This document shows, one piece after another, positions 31,238 through 42,353 of a stretch of DNA of 64,000 nt. The notes beneath the pieces are model-generated. The model did no database searches. It was not told the origin of the DNA and saw nothing but the letters and a program-made list of their open reading frames with translations. The first letter of the stretch is position 1; the number at the start of each line of letters is the position of its first letter. This stretch comes from Tricholomella constricta (taxonomy: Eukaryota > Basidiomycota > Agaricomycetes > Agaricales > Lyophyllaceae): assembly GCA_013368375.1 (NCBI GenBank), contig JAACJP010000026.1:558001-622000 (forward strand), given 5' to 3'. Made by a program: the position numbers and the translations under genes.

Positions 31238-32410
31238 TGTTAGAGCAACCCTTACAGTGGAGCGCGGTCACACTGGCAAAGGGAAATCCGAAGTTATATT
31301 GAGGTACAGTAAACGAAGGTACAGTCATTAAGCGGTCAGTGGGACACCCAAATCTTTGCAAGGCAATAAAATTGTTTCCGGTGACTTCTGACATAATCGG
31401 AGTATATCACACAAGATTCTATATACAGAACATGCATTCCAACATATTTCTAGGCAAATCCATTGAGAGTTGCCATAGCTGTATGACAATCAGTAGAAAA
31501 AGTGCTTATCAGGAGAAATATCGCTCAGTGGGACGCCGTCACATCACGCCCGGATCAAGGCCATATTAGGATCGATCCTCCATCTCACCCAACCACGTCT
31601 CGATTCAATGCGTGATGTGACACGCCACCGTTATCTAAGTTTCCCTCCTCCTCGTCGACTTTCAATTTGAGAGCTACAGAGATATTCTTCAGTGAAAACA
31701 ATGCCTGGCTGCATTGGTATATCTATATACATGATTATCCAGCTTGAATTCTGAGACAAGCTTTCTTAAATATGCTGATACAGGCTGAACACATTCAAAT
31801 TGACCACAGATCAGTTTCCTGTACTTGCAGTTGTTACGGAATAACTTTCTCAAGGTAGATAAATATGTGTTAGGTACATATAAATATATGTGGAAGGTTA
31901 TAGGTGCAGGAATGAAGCCGATCTCTCAAAATTACCTACTGTCCCACTGAGTGATGGTGTCCCACTGACCGCTTAATGACTGTAAGTAAGGCTTACCTGG
32001 CAAAGGGGAATCCGAAGAGAATAGTGTAAAGGATTCCCAAATGCCAGGGGGCCGACTATATACGAGTGTAGGACGTGAGGGCCGGTCCTCCAGAGTGTAC
32101 TGTACATGTAATAACGAATGGTGTGCGGCGCGTGTATGGACACGTTCCTGATGCTGTCCGATCCTCATGGCTCAGGGTGGCTCAGGGTACGGGCACAAGG
32201 TCGGGCAGCCGACGTCGGGATGTCGGGACATCGGGGTCGGGATCGGGGCGCGCGCTGGAAGGGGGCGGTAACGACAGGAAGTAAGTAAGTATGTACACCG
32301 ACGCTTGGGTCTGAGCGTCGGGGTCGGGATCGCGATCAGGCGGCAGCGATCGCATGAGTCGGGGGACGATCGATGAGCATCGGAGGGCGCGAAAGGGAGT
32401 TCCCCTGACA
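31238..32410 (-). repeat. LTR C (5' LTR of element B), split by a MITE
   Basis: TGTTAGAG at 31238 to CCCCTGACA at 32410. Without the inserted MITE and one TA it is about 510 bp. The TATA-like box and start region are right of the insertion. Confidence 0.88.
31322..31982. mobile_element. Tc1/mariner-like MITE (661 bp)
   Basis: The ends are 27-bp perfect inverted repeats (CAGTCATTAAGCGGTCAGTG.. and its reverse complement), flanked by TA on both sides (31320-31321, 31983-31984). LTR B shows the empty site with a single TA. The interior has no transposase; TCAGTGGGAC recurs near both ends. TA duplication and CAGT ends point to the Tc1/mariner superfamily. Confidence 0.93.
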
Positions 32411-35400
32411 GGAAAAGTTCGACGGAGTGACAGAGGTCCCGGCGAAGGCCCGGAATGCAAGCCGTGTCGTTCAGCAAGACCAGTGAGGGAAAGCCAAATC
32501 CGTGAGCAGCGACGGGGTGGGTGAATAAAGCAGTGGAGAAGGCGAAAGGGAAACCAAGATATTGGTGAACCTTTGCGGCGATCAGGTGATCCAGCTTCAT
32601 CGCGTCGGACAGATGAATGGGCTGTAGTTGCAGGCAGGGCCGGAGCTTTGAGACAAGGCGTTGAGAGATAATACGAGATACCACTGTGAGAGGTAAAGGG
32701 CGACGGGTGTAGGGGAGGGAGAAAGAATTGATGATATCGCGCATATGAAGAAATTGCAAGTCGGGGCGATTGACGGGCACTTTGAGGAAGTGGACATGGT
32801 CTCGGAAAACAGGGACATCATTCCAGATGGTGGCCGAGCTCAAGGGGTCCAACAAGGGAACCGAGGGAACTTGGACAACATCAAGGTTGGGAGGGTGGAA
32901 GTCTGTGTTGAAAATATAGATGGCTGACTTGTGCCAGGCGGTTTCCCAACCATATGTGGTCTAGAAGCGATCAGCGAGGCGGGCTTCCATGAGGAGCGTA
33001 GGCCAGTGGGTACCCCAGATAATGGAGTCATCCATCGCCTCAACCATGGTGATAGGCACAGATGTCGAGTCCGAGAGTAGATGTGGTTTGCCTGCGCGGG
33101 CCTGATGCGTGGTGAGGACGAGAGACTGTTCTCGGTGACTAGAGACGTCGGAGAGCCAGTGACTGAGAAGACTCATCGTGAGCATGCACTTGAGTGGGGA
33201 CAGGGATCCCTCCTGCTTCGTGACACCATCAACGACAAAGGTGTCAGTCAGTCCATACGCCGTCTTGACCCGGTAGGGAACCTCCCTGCTGCGAGGACGC
33301 ATCAAGGCGGGAAATAGATGGGGGCAAGTGATATGCCGACAAAGCATCATAGAACCCCTGGGGCTCAGAATTCCTTTTTCTGGTCGCGTTGGATCACAAA
33401 CAGTGGCATGTGTTCACGCTTTGCCCACATCTGAACCTGCCCTAGGAGTGAGACGAGATCCCGGTGCTGGACTCCCGGCTGTGTCACAACCTGAGAGGAG
33501 GGAATAACACCATGGCTCGTAAGATAGGGAAGCAGCCGCTTGTTGAGCAACGCGAATGGCAGGTTGGCAAGGAGATTGCTGCAGGTAATCCCCCAATAGT
33601 TGGACAGGTTAGTGTTTGGCCCACGCTTATGTATAGTGGTCAACGTCACAGGCTTGACGCAGGCAGGGATGCACGAGCGAGTGACCATGAAGTTGAGGAG
33701 CCGAAGCACCGGAGCAAGGCCAGCATCGGTGAGATGGGCAAGCCACCACTTCTCCCAACCATCCGGACCGGGCGCAGGGCGGCGGTTTCCGGACTTCAGA
33801 AGCTGCCTGAGATCAGGGAGGGTGAGTGGCTGGGGCCACTGGAAAGAGTCGTCCTCCACGACCTGGGCCACGCGTTGAACCGATGGTGTTTCTGTCCAAG
33901 GCTTTGACTGCGGCGGTCTAACCGTCCGCTGGTACAGCCGTTCGAAATACTGCACGGTGGTGTCCCGAACGTGCTGCGGGCCTGTAACTAAGCCTTCCAA
34001 TGAGTCGTCCGCTGTCAGTGACAAGGCGAGGGGGAGCGTGGGGAATGTGGGTGGGAAGAACGACTTGGCAGAACCCCCTTGTAGCAGGGTTTGGACGTGT
34101 CCTGCCGGTCGCTGCATAGCTGGGCCTCCTGCCTTTCCTCGTGAAACTGACATTGGTTAAGCTGCCTCCAGAGCTGGCGAAGGAAGGCAAGGAAAGCCTC
34201 CGAGGTGAGGGTGAGCCGGTGGTCCTCCAATTGAGCATAATATGCATCCACAAAGGACTGTACCCAATGCTCCTGGGGCCAAGGGGCACATCGCTTAATC
34301 GCGGAGATGAGGCGATTGAGCTGGTGTATTCCTTGGAGAACCAGTCATATAGTGGGGTTGGTGACTGCAGGCGTGGTAGGCGACGTTCGCTGCGGACGCT
34401 GGAAATGCTGGCAAGCAGCATCCTGGAGGACCTGACTGTATGCGTGGTAGAGGCGCGTGTAATCATCCTCTCCACCTATCTCGGCAGGGGCTACCCCCAG
34501 GATGTCCTTGTCAAGACGCTGATCTACGGTCTGGGCAAACTGAGACGTCCGGTAGCGCTCTGACCTCCGGGGGTAATAAGACCGGGGGTTGTAGTCTGAT
34601 ACCGGAACCGGAGGTGGGATGAGCGGCTGCCGTGGATTGTCGCGAGGGACGAGGACGGTAGACCCGAGACGTTCCTGGGATGAAATCCGTGACAGTTTGG
34701 ACATGAGCAGTGAGAACCCCGACCTGTGAGACCACCAGGCAATCAAGGATGGCATGATGACCCGTAGTAGCAGAGAAGGACTTGAACGTCCAATCCCGCT
34801 GACAGGATCGATCAGGCCTGGAAGACCATGCGTCGACAGCGCCGGAACGGTGCAGGAACTGGGTGTAAGCTGGCTGATTCCTCATTGATGGGGAGGAGGC
34901 TAGGGGTGACAAGGATTCCTCCGCGTTATAAATTGCATTGAAATCGCCAATCAGGGAGAACCCAAAAGGTGATTCAAGGCAGAGATCCGCTATGGCACTC
35001 CAGAAAAACTCGGGAGTATCAGGTTCATCCCCGCCGGGGTCCCAGGGAGCATAGAGGGCGATTACCCTATGCTGAATGGTGTGGCCACATGAATTCGGTA
35101 AGATGAGGTCACAAACCAAAACCCGTCCTAACAGGTGAGGTGGGGTGAAGGACCGAGCGACAGTCAGCGAGGATTGCTTTATGCCGACCAACAAGCCCCA
35201 TTTGCCTTTATGGCGCGACCCCGTAGACACACCTGGCGCGTCAAAGAGCTGGTATTCGGGCACAGAAAACTCCCCTGAGACAGGAGCAGAAGACTTAGTT
35301 TCCCCCAAGACGAAGACATGGGGCGCTTCCCGCATAATGGTGCCGCGGACCGCGTTGAGTTTAACGGGGCTGGCAAAGCCATTAAGGTTAGCCGCCATTA

Positions 35401-35773
35401 TGCGGAAGTTTGATGGCACCGCTGCATGAGGCGGCGTGACCGCAAGGGCAGGGCAGGACATAAACAGGAGGAGCGCGAGGAGAACAAGTGGGCCACAAAA
35501 TCGAGATAAGATAGGCGCCAGTAGACACGACGAGATACAAATACAGGTGAGGCATATGTGGGACAACAGGCGTAACGGCAGGAGCCACCCAAAAGGAGGC
35601 GCACAAATTAGGAGCGCTAATACAAACGGCGGACCCCAACCCAAGAACAGCCGAAATACTGCTACCCCTCGATTCAAGGCACGCCCGAGTTCTGATGGAT
35701 GGTAAACATGACGGAAAAGCGAGGGCCATTGGGAATGTACCTCAGTGCGACCCTGCTGATCATCAACATCCAT
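32411..35773 (-). pseudogene. LINE ORF2: endonuclease and reverse transcriptase, multiple frameshifts
   Basis: ATG at 35773 directly follows the ORF1 stop. The first 420 residues hold an exonuclease-endonuclease-phosphatase domain (MAANLNGFASPVKLNAVRG, VLGETKSSAPVSG, SLIGDFNAIYNAEES). After about 34.7 kb the reading jumps between frames. RT motifs appear at 33365..34153 (RRPAPGPDGWEKWW, LTTIHKRGPNTNLSNYWGIT), at 32961..33350 (GVTKQEGSLSPLKCML and a DD box, VEAMDDSIIWG), and a C-terminal region at 32410..32855. The endonuclease would nick target DNA for target-primed reverse transcription, but the frame breaks make this copy inactive. Confidence 0.87.
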
Positions 35774-37489
35774 CTACTCGTGTTTGTTGACACGAACACA
35801 GGACCGCTTGGAGCCGCCTTCAGCGGGATGGGGCTGTTTGACGTTCTTGGCGCTCAGCTTGCGCTTGCTTTGTGAGGGGACCGTAGGGAGTGGGGGCGTA
35901 GGGGGACCCTGCACTGCAGTTGGCTCGGGAGAGGTCTGGGCCTGCGGCAAGGTGAGCCCGGGCGGCACCAACGGCATCGCTGACTGGCCTTGGGGAGGCG
36001 GAGGGCCTTCGGGGCCCGTTGTCGCTAAGGCCTGAGCCTGAGCCGTTGCCTGATCATCCCCAGGAGGTTGGGCCATGCTGCTAGTCCCTTCGAGGGCAAT
36101 CGAAGCCGCAGGAATGAGAGCAGGGTTGCTGAGGACCTGCGAGGCTGCCAGATTCCTATGTGCTACAGCGACCTGTTGCTCCGAGTCCTGTAACCGACGC
36201 CGGACTGTACCAGCATACTCTCGCATTTCGGTAGCAAACTCATCAGAGTTCGACAGCCGAGCCATCATATGAGTGGCTGTATGCGTGAGCTGTAAGGCTG
36301 TAAGCTCGGCCTGCGCAGACGAGAGCTGGCTCTGGTAGGAAATAGTGGTGAGCATATTCCCAAACATAGTGCCCATCTCTCGCTGGGCAGTCAGGAAGCC
36401 CTGGTACATGTCTTGCTGCCGATTAGCGAGGGTCGACAGGGTGTCCTGGAAGGTGGTCTGCTGCGAACGGAAGGAGTCGAGCTGCATCTGAGTATGGAGG
36501 TCAGACGTGGAGGGGCCGGAGGGTCGCTGCCATTGGGTAGGAAAACCTCGTTGATTGAGAATGTAGAGGTACTCGGGCTTGCTGGGCTGTATGTCGAGTC
36601 CCTCGAAGGCGCCAAAGGGTTCTCGTACAAACCTCTCCGTGATCTCGGGCGTCTCCAGCACGACATAGTAAACCACATCCTCAAGGGCTAGACGGGACGA
36701 CTGGATGAGCGTAGACTTCGCCAAATTGCCATACTTAGCTTGGAGGTAACGGTCGATGATCACCTGCGGGTCGTTGAACGTGCCGACCCCCACCACAGCG
36801 ACCTCGAGCACGTAGACCGGCTCGATAAATCGTGGGATGCGGGGGACAACGGAGTGGCCCTTAATCACTGGCGGCCTCCTCATAAGCTGGTCAATATGGT
36901 CTTTGTCGATGAATTGAAAGGTGACGCGAGGCGAGGACATAACTGAGTTTACTGTGCACACCTGGAAGTTGTAGTGGTTGGACTTCAAGATGGATTCCAG
37001 CCCACATCTGAGCTCACCCACACCCAATCCATGGTCATCTCTGAACCACACCATCCTCTTCTTGTCATAACCCGGCGCGATGTTCCATCCGACGCTTATT
37101 CCCCCTCCTGTCTGCCGGATCATTTCCCCCACGGTCGACATATAGTCCGGTCGCGGGTTGGCCCTGTACTCCCCCTGGAAGGTGACAACAGCGTAGTCGA
37201 GGGAGTGTGTCGGGGCAGCGTCCCGCATGGGCTGCAGAACACTCAGGTTAGGCAGCCTGCTCCTTTTGCCGATGTTGTCGAGGAGCCGTTGTAAGTGTTG
37301 CACCGCTGAGTAAGGGGAGGTCCGGTCCAAACCTCGCACTATGAGCTCTACCCCCATTGAAAGGTGTGCCTGGGGGGAGAGCGACGTCAGCTCCTGCTGG
37401 TATCCGTCGTCTGCCGCCGACCCCATCAGGGGAGGGGGGTGATACGCCGCACTGAGCTCGAAAGACGGGCCTGTGTTTGTGTCGGCCAT
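35774..37489 (-). CDS. LINE ORF1 protein
   Basis: A 571-residue frame starting MADTNTGPSFELSAAYHPPP. The middle (residues about 150-300: RVTFQFIDKDHIDQLMRR, VYVLEVAVVGVGTFND) could form RNA-binding alpha/beta domains. Residues about 340-460 are long helical and Gln-rich, likely a coiled coil. The C-terminus is Pro/Gln-rich and ends basic (SKRKLSAKNVKQ). No CCHC knuckle is seen. The position upstream of ORF2 and the coiled-coil plus basic layout fit a LINE ORF1 nucleic-acid chaperone. TAG at 35774-35776 is followed immediately by the ATG of ORF2 in the same frame. Confidence 0.8.
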   Translation of the reverse strand: MADTNTGPSFELSAAYHPPPLMGSAADDGYQQELTSLSPQAHLSMGVELIVRGLDRTSPYSAVQHLQRLLDNIGKRSRLPNLSVLQPMRDAAPTHSLDYAVVTFQGEYRANPRPDYMSTVGEMIRQTGGGISVGWNIAPGYDKKRMVWFRDDHGLGVGELRCGLESILKSNHYNFQVCTVNSVMSSPRVTFQFIDKDHIDQLMRRPPVIKGHSVVPRIPRFIEPVYVLEVAVVGVGTFNDPQVIIDRYLQAKYGNLAKSTLIQSSRLALEDVVYYVVLETPEITERFVREPFGAFEGLDIQPSKPEYLYILNQRGFPTQWQRPSGPSTSDLHTQMQLDSFRSQQTTFQDTLSTLANRQQDMYQGFLTAQREMGTMFGNMLTTISYQSQLSSAQAELTALQLTHTATHMMARLSNSDEFATEMREYAGTVRRRLQDSEQQVAVAHRNLAASQVLSNPALIPAASIALEGTSSMAQPPGDDQATAQAQALATTGPEGPPPPQGQSAMPLVPPGLTLPQAQTSPEPTAVQGPPTPPLPTVPSQSKRKLSAKNVKQPHPAEGGSKRSCVRVNKHE

Positions 37490-37738
37490 GTCTCAGATTT
37501 TGAAGTATAAACGCAAGTAGTTCCTGATTGGTCTGCGCTCTTTACAAGTTGTAGTATAAGTTATAGGCCTCCGACATTGTCAGAGATAGGGTCGTGGTCG
37601 TGGTTGTAGTAGTAGTGGAGGACCCGCCAGAGATTACATAAATACATGTAATCGCGACTCGGAACCGCCATCATAACAAAAAAGAAATGCACGTGACTCG
37701 GCCAAGTTCGACTGCCACACCACCAACTCGTTAAAAGA

Positions 37739-38206
37739 ATGTCTCTCAGCCAAACTGTAACCAGCTACCAAAGCTATTCTCAGCAGCCTCCCCCACCAGT
37801 CTTCGATATTCGAGTAAACGTTATTCATTCTACTCATTGTATTGCTGGTCTTATTCGCTGCCACGCGTAGGCGGACAAGGTCGCCACCAACGAAACTAAG
37901 ACATTCTCATGCGGCTACAACGATATTGGTCCTATCATTGGCCGCATCACACCTATGCACTCGTCTTTGTATTTCCTTGACTTCGTCAGCGCGGACGGCA
38001 AGCGTCTTCTCATCGATAATAAGATCTCTGTGTTGGACATGAATGACGGCCCTGTCGCGATCCTAGTTGGTACAGGTGGTCCGAACTGCACAGAGGAATT
38101 CTACTACCTGTCATCAGCTAGAGTGTATCAGGTTCGATACGAAGGCAGAGATGTGCAGAAGATCTCATTTCAAAGCAAGCGTGAAGTCTGGGTCAACTTG
38201 GATTAA
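37739..38206 (+). CDS. Small unknown protein, two exons
   Basis: Exons 37739..37813 and 37871..38206 (intron 57 nt, GTAAAC..TAG, phase 0) give 136 residues: MSLSQTVTSYQSYSQQ then a segment with FSCGYNDIGPIIGRITPMHS and a likely beta-rich C-terminal part (FYYLSSARVYQVRYEGRDVQK). There is no signal peptide or transmembrane segment. I do not recognise the family. It is the first non-transposon gene after the LINE. The splice call is supported because exon 2 alone has no convincing start and the phases match. Confidence 0.6.
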
Positions 38207-39129
38207 GGGCGGGATACAGGTGCAGTTGATATCCACTTGAATCTCTGTTAATGGCTTATTGTCTTTAAGAAGGAAGGTGTACGTGATAGTTGGTCGCGGT
38301 GTTAGTTGGTCCGGTTTCGAGTTTTCGATGCGTGTTGGGAAGCCTGTATCATCTATCGACGCCTTGAATCCTGTCTGCAGTTTTGTTGAACGTATATCTG
38401 GCATCACAGTCAATGGGCTTGACAACTCAAGGTCTGTGCCCAGTAAGGCAGCAGAACAAGCCTAAGCAGTGCCCATATGTTTTTGTATAATGGTTTTTTC
38501 ATATGCAACAGACTTCGGTGGATCAACTGTCATCTTTCCTCCCCCATCGACAAAAAACCAGCGATATTAAAAGTCTAAAACTGTGTCTGAAATACAAATT
38601 CAAATCGACAAGCTGGTGGCTTACTTGGGCAACGTCTCAAAGACAATCATTGTGTATGTACCGATGTCTCGACCTGAGCAATCAAGCGCATGCTTCCGAA
38701 GCGGGTGGGCGGAGGGATGAAGCCGTTAGGTTGAGGTGGGTGATGATATTCAAACAATGTGCCGGGTTGGGTAATATTTATGTCGATAACATCCAGCCAA
38801 TTGATTAGGACGTGAGGGTTGGGTATCAATTGGAAGGGAATTATGAATGGCCCTCCTAGTAAGGGAGGTGCATAGGTTCGACGAAGGCCAAAGCATTAGC
38901 ATGGATACTGGAACATTCATCACGCTCGTGGATGTTACATGCTTTGACTCAGATCCTCGCGTGCGCGTGGCCCTATGGCTCGTGGTCCCTCCCGGGTTCG
39001 TTTGCGCTCTTCCATCAATAACAATGCCTCATGCATTGTCCCCCACGTTTCGTTATGTATAAATACATACGTAAAGGCGTCTGCCAGTGGCTTTACCGCG
39101 ACCCATCAACACAAGCTCCTCGAACGCAA
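38207..39129. other. Intergenic, no supported gene
   Basis: Only short frames occur. A minus-strand frame at 38165..38425 (PTITYTFLLKDNKPLTEIQV) looks protein-like but lacks an ATG and a recognisable partner exon, so it is left uncalled. Confidence 0.5.
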
Positions 39130-40104
39130 ATGACGGAGTACGACTTCTCCCCGGGCGCGTATGATCGCTACCTCGCCACTCAACGCCGCATCGCGTCTTG
39201 GGTCGACCACACCGAGGGCCATCGTCCAGAATATGGGAACGCGTTCACCGTACAACCCGCTTTTGTCACATCCGAGTCCTACTCCCTGCGCTCACCACCC
39301 ACCCTGGCGGCCCCGAGCCACCACACCCTCCGTGCTTCACAATCACAGTACTTTTGCCCTTCTTCACAATCACACGCGCAGCCGCAGCCACGCCCGGCTA
39401 CGCGCCATCGGTCGTCCGCGAATTTGCGTTCACCAGCTAGCGTGCGCGCCTCACAGACGGTCCATACGCCCACGTATGTCGGTGTTCCTTCCGCTTCAGG
39501 GAAGCCTGCATATGTCTACGCACCATCGAGATGGGTCGCGACGGGGGGAATGGTGGCCGTTCCGTCGCAGAACGCGTCCGTTATGGTGCGTCGCGTCCCT
39601 TTCCTTCCGTGCATACGAACCATGAATGTTAGTATTGATTTATGATAACGATAGATCTCGGCCCCGGCGACATATACTCAAGTCCAAACACACATGCCCC
39701 AACCCCAGTCCTATGCGCCTACAGTGCAAGCCTATCCTTACTCGACCTATCAAGCATCACCACCACCGACGTACCCCACCAAAACCCCAATGGCGTCCCA
39801 CCCCCACGCTTCGACCTTCACACAGACGGTGTACCCGCCGGCATACGCATACCAAGAGAACCTCCGTAGCACCGGCACTGGGGCTGGGACCAAACACCCC
39901 CTTGGCGGCCAGGTATACATGAACACGCATACGCACACGCACACGGCGCTTCAGCCTGTCATCATGCCATTTATCGAACGTGAACGCGGAGGGAGGAGCA
40001 AGAGCGTCGATTCAAGGAAGATAAAGAAAAAGGGAGGTGCGAAAGGGGGGAAGGGCAAGGAGAGTGGGAAAAGGAGTCGTAGCGAGGCGCGCGGCCCTCG
40101 GTGA
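39130..40104 (+). CDS. Low-complexity Pro/Ser/Tyr-rich protein with basic tail
   Basis: ATG at 39130 (MTEYDFSPGAYDRYLATQRR) follows a short leader. Exons 39130..39627 and 39709..40104 join in phase across an 81-nt intron (GTTAGT..CAG), giving 297 residues. After an ordered start, the protein is rich in Ser, Pro, Gln, Tyr and Thr, with a run of alternating His/Thr. It ends in a strongly basic tail (KIKKKGGAKGGKGKESGKRS). It is probably disordered; the basic tail could bind nucleic acid or act as a nuclear signal, which is inference. An upstream ATG at 39031 is in frame but less likely, as it lies in an AT-rich leader with TATAAATA. Confidence 0.55.
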
Positions 40105-40634
40105 GAATCAGATGTCGACAGTCGCGGTGTGGAGTGGATGGATGGGAGGAGGCTGGGAATGGATTCGGAACAAAGGTGACCGGACCGGCGTTCCGCATCC
40201 CGCTTCCAACACTTGGGGATCTTCGGTCCTTTCGAATTGACCATCGTCATTTGGATGTCTACGAAAGAAGCTCTCCGGATGGTATTCAGGAGTGCTGGTT
40301 TTCAGGTTCTGTGCTATAGTTTTGGCGACTTCACGTGAAACCTGGCGCAGACGGCTACCCATTTCTGACCTTCCGGCCAAGAGCCTAAGGATCTTTACGA
40401 ACAATCCTCCAAGTCCGTACTTGAGTAATAGGAATATAAAGAATGTTCGTATATGACCCCAAGAACCGTCTGCCAAGTACGGTCCAAGATGGACCACAAC
40501 GTCCAGCTTAGCTGTCGTTGCCAGTGCCCGTATATTGTCATGTTTACATGAGGTCTGGATTCGTGCCTTTGTCCTGGAAAGCACGCAATAAAGGTGAGCG
40601 CAAGCCCCGAATACGATCACAGCCTAAAAGGAGA

Positions 40635-40755
40635 TGATGCACCAGCGCTCGCGGGCGTAATGCGACTGTCGTTCATGTTCAAGTAGTACCACGCCTGCGT
40701 AGTGAGGTTGTCGTCGCAAGCTCAGATCTTCATGCTGAATGCCGCTCACAGGAAC
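40635..40755 (-). pseudogene. Decayed duplicate of lectin exon 6
   Basis: The plus-strand sequence (GTAGTACCACGCCTGCG .. GAGGTTGTCGTCGCA) matches about 41170..41285, the exon encoding the second QxW repeat of the neighbouring lectin, with substitutions and a lost splice context. It is a remnant of a tandem copy. Confidence 0.75.
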
Positions 40756-41018
40756 TATTCAAGTTGGCAATCAAATTGCGGAAGAAATACTTGACGATGA
40801 GTCCTCAGTCATGCTCCAAAGCCTGTATGTTGGGAATATGTAATTTCCTACAAAACTAGGTGGCGCTCTTGACTCGTAATATAACCAAAAGCGATTCGCT
40901 AGAGATAACACAAATGTCCATGGTTCAAGAAATAGCAGGCACATCTTCAAATTGTCCGTAACATAGTTCATCATGTCCAAATGTTCAGCACGTAAATCCC
41001 CACTCGTCCCAACACTCG

Positions 41019-42353
41019 TTACGTGGTCCAGACCTGGTTGTTGTTGTTATCCGTGCATTGCCAGGTTTGCACGACGTTCGAATTCGTTAGTACACCGTTC
41101 GGCAGATCCAGGCATTGTCCTGCGACGGAGTGAGCGAAAATTCAAATACGATCAAGGATTTGAAAGAGACGCACCAGCGCCAGCGAGCGCGATACGGTTA
41201 TCGTTCGTGTAGTACCACGCCTGCGCCGCGAGGTTGTCGTAGCAGGTCCAGATTTTCATGCCAACGCCGCTCGCAGGAGCTGGTTTAAAACACACAATCG
41301 TCAGTAGGTTGTTCATCATCAGCCCGATACCAAAATGGACAATGGGACACGGAGGGAACGAGACGAGAAGATAAGTAAGACACGCACTGCTGCCTGCATC
41401 CAAGCAGAAGTTAGTGCCCGCGACCTTGATTTTCGTGTTGCCACGCTTGACCTGCCACTTCTGCGCACCAGTACCATTGCAATCATAGCTGTGCAGTCAC
41501 ATATGGGACGTCAGCATATTCGATGGATCGCATGTTAACAGGTCGATGGGACGTACATCTGGACAGGCGTGCCATTAGCATAGACCGCGCCGCGCACATC
41601 GAGACATTTGTTTTTGTTACCGTTCGGGTTGAGCTCGACGATGGGTGCAGTTGGGGGTGGGAAGGATCCGCCCGGACAAAACCTGTGAGCGTTTTACATG
41701 GTCAGTCTTCTGGGTACGGAGATGTGCAAGAATTATGGATAGGATGCGTACTCGACAGTGTATCCAGTATCCGACTGAGGGCACTGGAAGAGGGGTAAGG
41801 AGGGCGGCGTGCTTGTGGGTGGCGGAAAGCGCGTCGGGGGCTGCTGGAAGGCAGTGGAACAGGTGAGAGTGGTGCAGGACGCCGAGTTGCAGAAACCATT
41901 CTCCTATCAGACGTGTTCATTAATATAATTGTTTGCGGGAAGACCGAGAGGTGTGACGAACAGCAACACGGTCCAGTGGAGTAATCTTTACGCCAACGTT
42001 GAAGTAAGAGGGATCGACCACGATATAATAGTAGCCATTCTGCAAGAGACACCATCAGAATCTCATTCAACAATTGGAATGAGTAGCGCTAGACTTACAT
42101 CACCAAAAAATCCAGCCCGCGTGGTCCCTGCGCCGTTCTGATTCCCACCATTTGCATCAGTGTAGATGAAGCCACTGAAGTTGTGGTTGAACGTCTTCGT
42201 GACGGAGCCTCCCGCTGCCGCAAGTGGTCCTTGACCCACTCCGTTGATGTAAAGTCCGATTGCCGAAGGACAGCTGTTTTTGATGACATACTTGCGGTCC
42301 GCAAGAGTGCCGGACGCTGCAAGAAGGACGGCGAGGATAGGGAAGTGGAGCAT
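41019..42353 (-). CDS. Secreted lectin-type protein: Cys-rich N-domain plus ricin-B (QxW)3 domain
   Basis: Seven exons: 42353..42099, 42039..41992, 41903..41752, 41682..41557, 41488..41388, 41279..41175, 41119..41019. All six introns have GT..AG ends and consistent phase, giving 295 residues. A signal peptide (MLHFPILAVLLAASGTLA) is followed by a beta-rich Cys-containing domain (KYVIKNSCPSAIGLYINGVG, GYYYIVVDPSYFNVG, GFCNSASCTTLTC), possibly thaumatin-like; that label is tentative. After a Pro-rich linker comes a ricin-B-type beta-trefoil with CLDVRG, CLDAGS and CLDLPNG blocks and three QxW motifs (AQKW, AQAW, NQVW). Such domains bind galactose/GalNAc or wall glycans; a role in defence or wall binding is inference. 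Exon 2 donor (GTAAAG) is the least certain junction. Confidence 0.82.

Larger units (their letters stand above)
17738..32410 (-). mobile_element. Ty3/gypsy element B (family A relative), rearranged, hosting three insertions
   Basis: LTR C (31238..32410) is the 5' LTR and LTR B (17738..18213, about 30 bp short at its left end) the 3' LTR. Between them lie a 5' leader (31119..31237), element D, gag remains (22578..23666), TRIM2, a gag-to-RNase H fusion (19583..20335) and integrase-chromodomain (18241..19566). Protease and most of RT are missing. The order gag, TRIM2, gag again suggests that two different copies were joined. It is non-autonomous. Confidence 0.85.
32411..37497 (-). mobile_element. 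Non-LTR retrotransposon (LINE), degenerate
   Basis: On the minus strand it reads ORF1 (35774..37489) then ORF2 (35773 downward) with an AP-type endonuclease and a reverse transcriptase broken over several frames. The left edge coincides with the end of LTR C, and no 3' tail or target duplication was found. The clade was not assigned. Confidence 0.88.

Noticed and set aside
31339..31569. Small frame inside the MITE as a transposase relic
   Set aside because: 76 residues with no DDE/DDD motif; interior is AT-rich and non-coding.
17738..32410. Target duplication for element B
   Set aside because: The right flank (GGAAA) has no match at the left, where LTR B is truncated; no claim made.
40108..40620. 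Minus-strand 170-residue frame with a hydrophobic segment
   Set aside because: No homologue recognised, tail antisense to a basic-rich exon end, no splice support; left uncalled.
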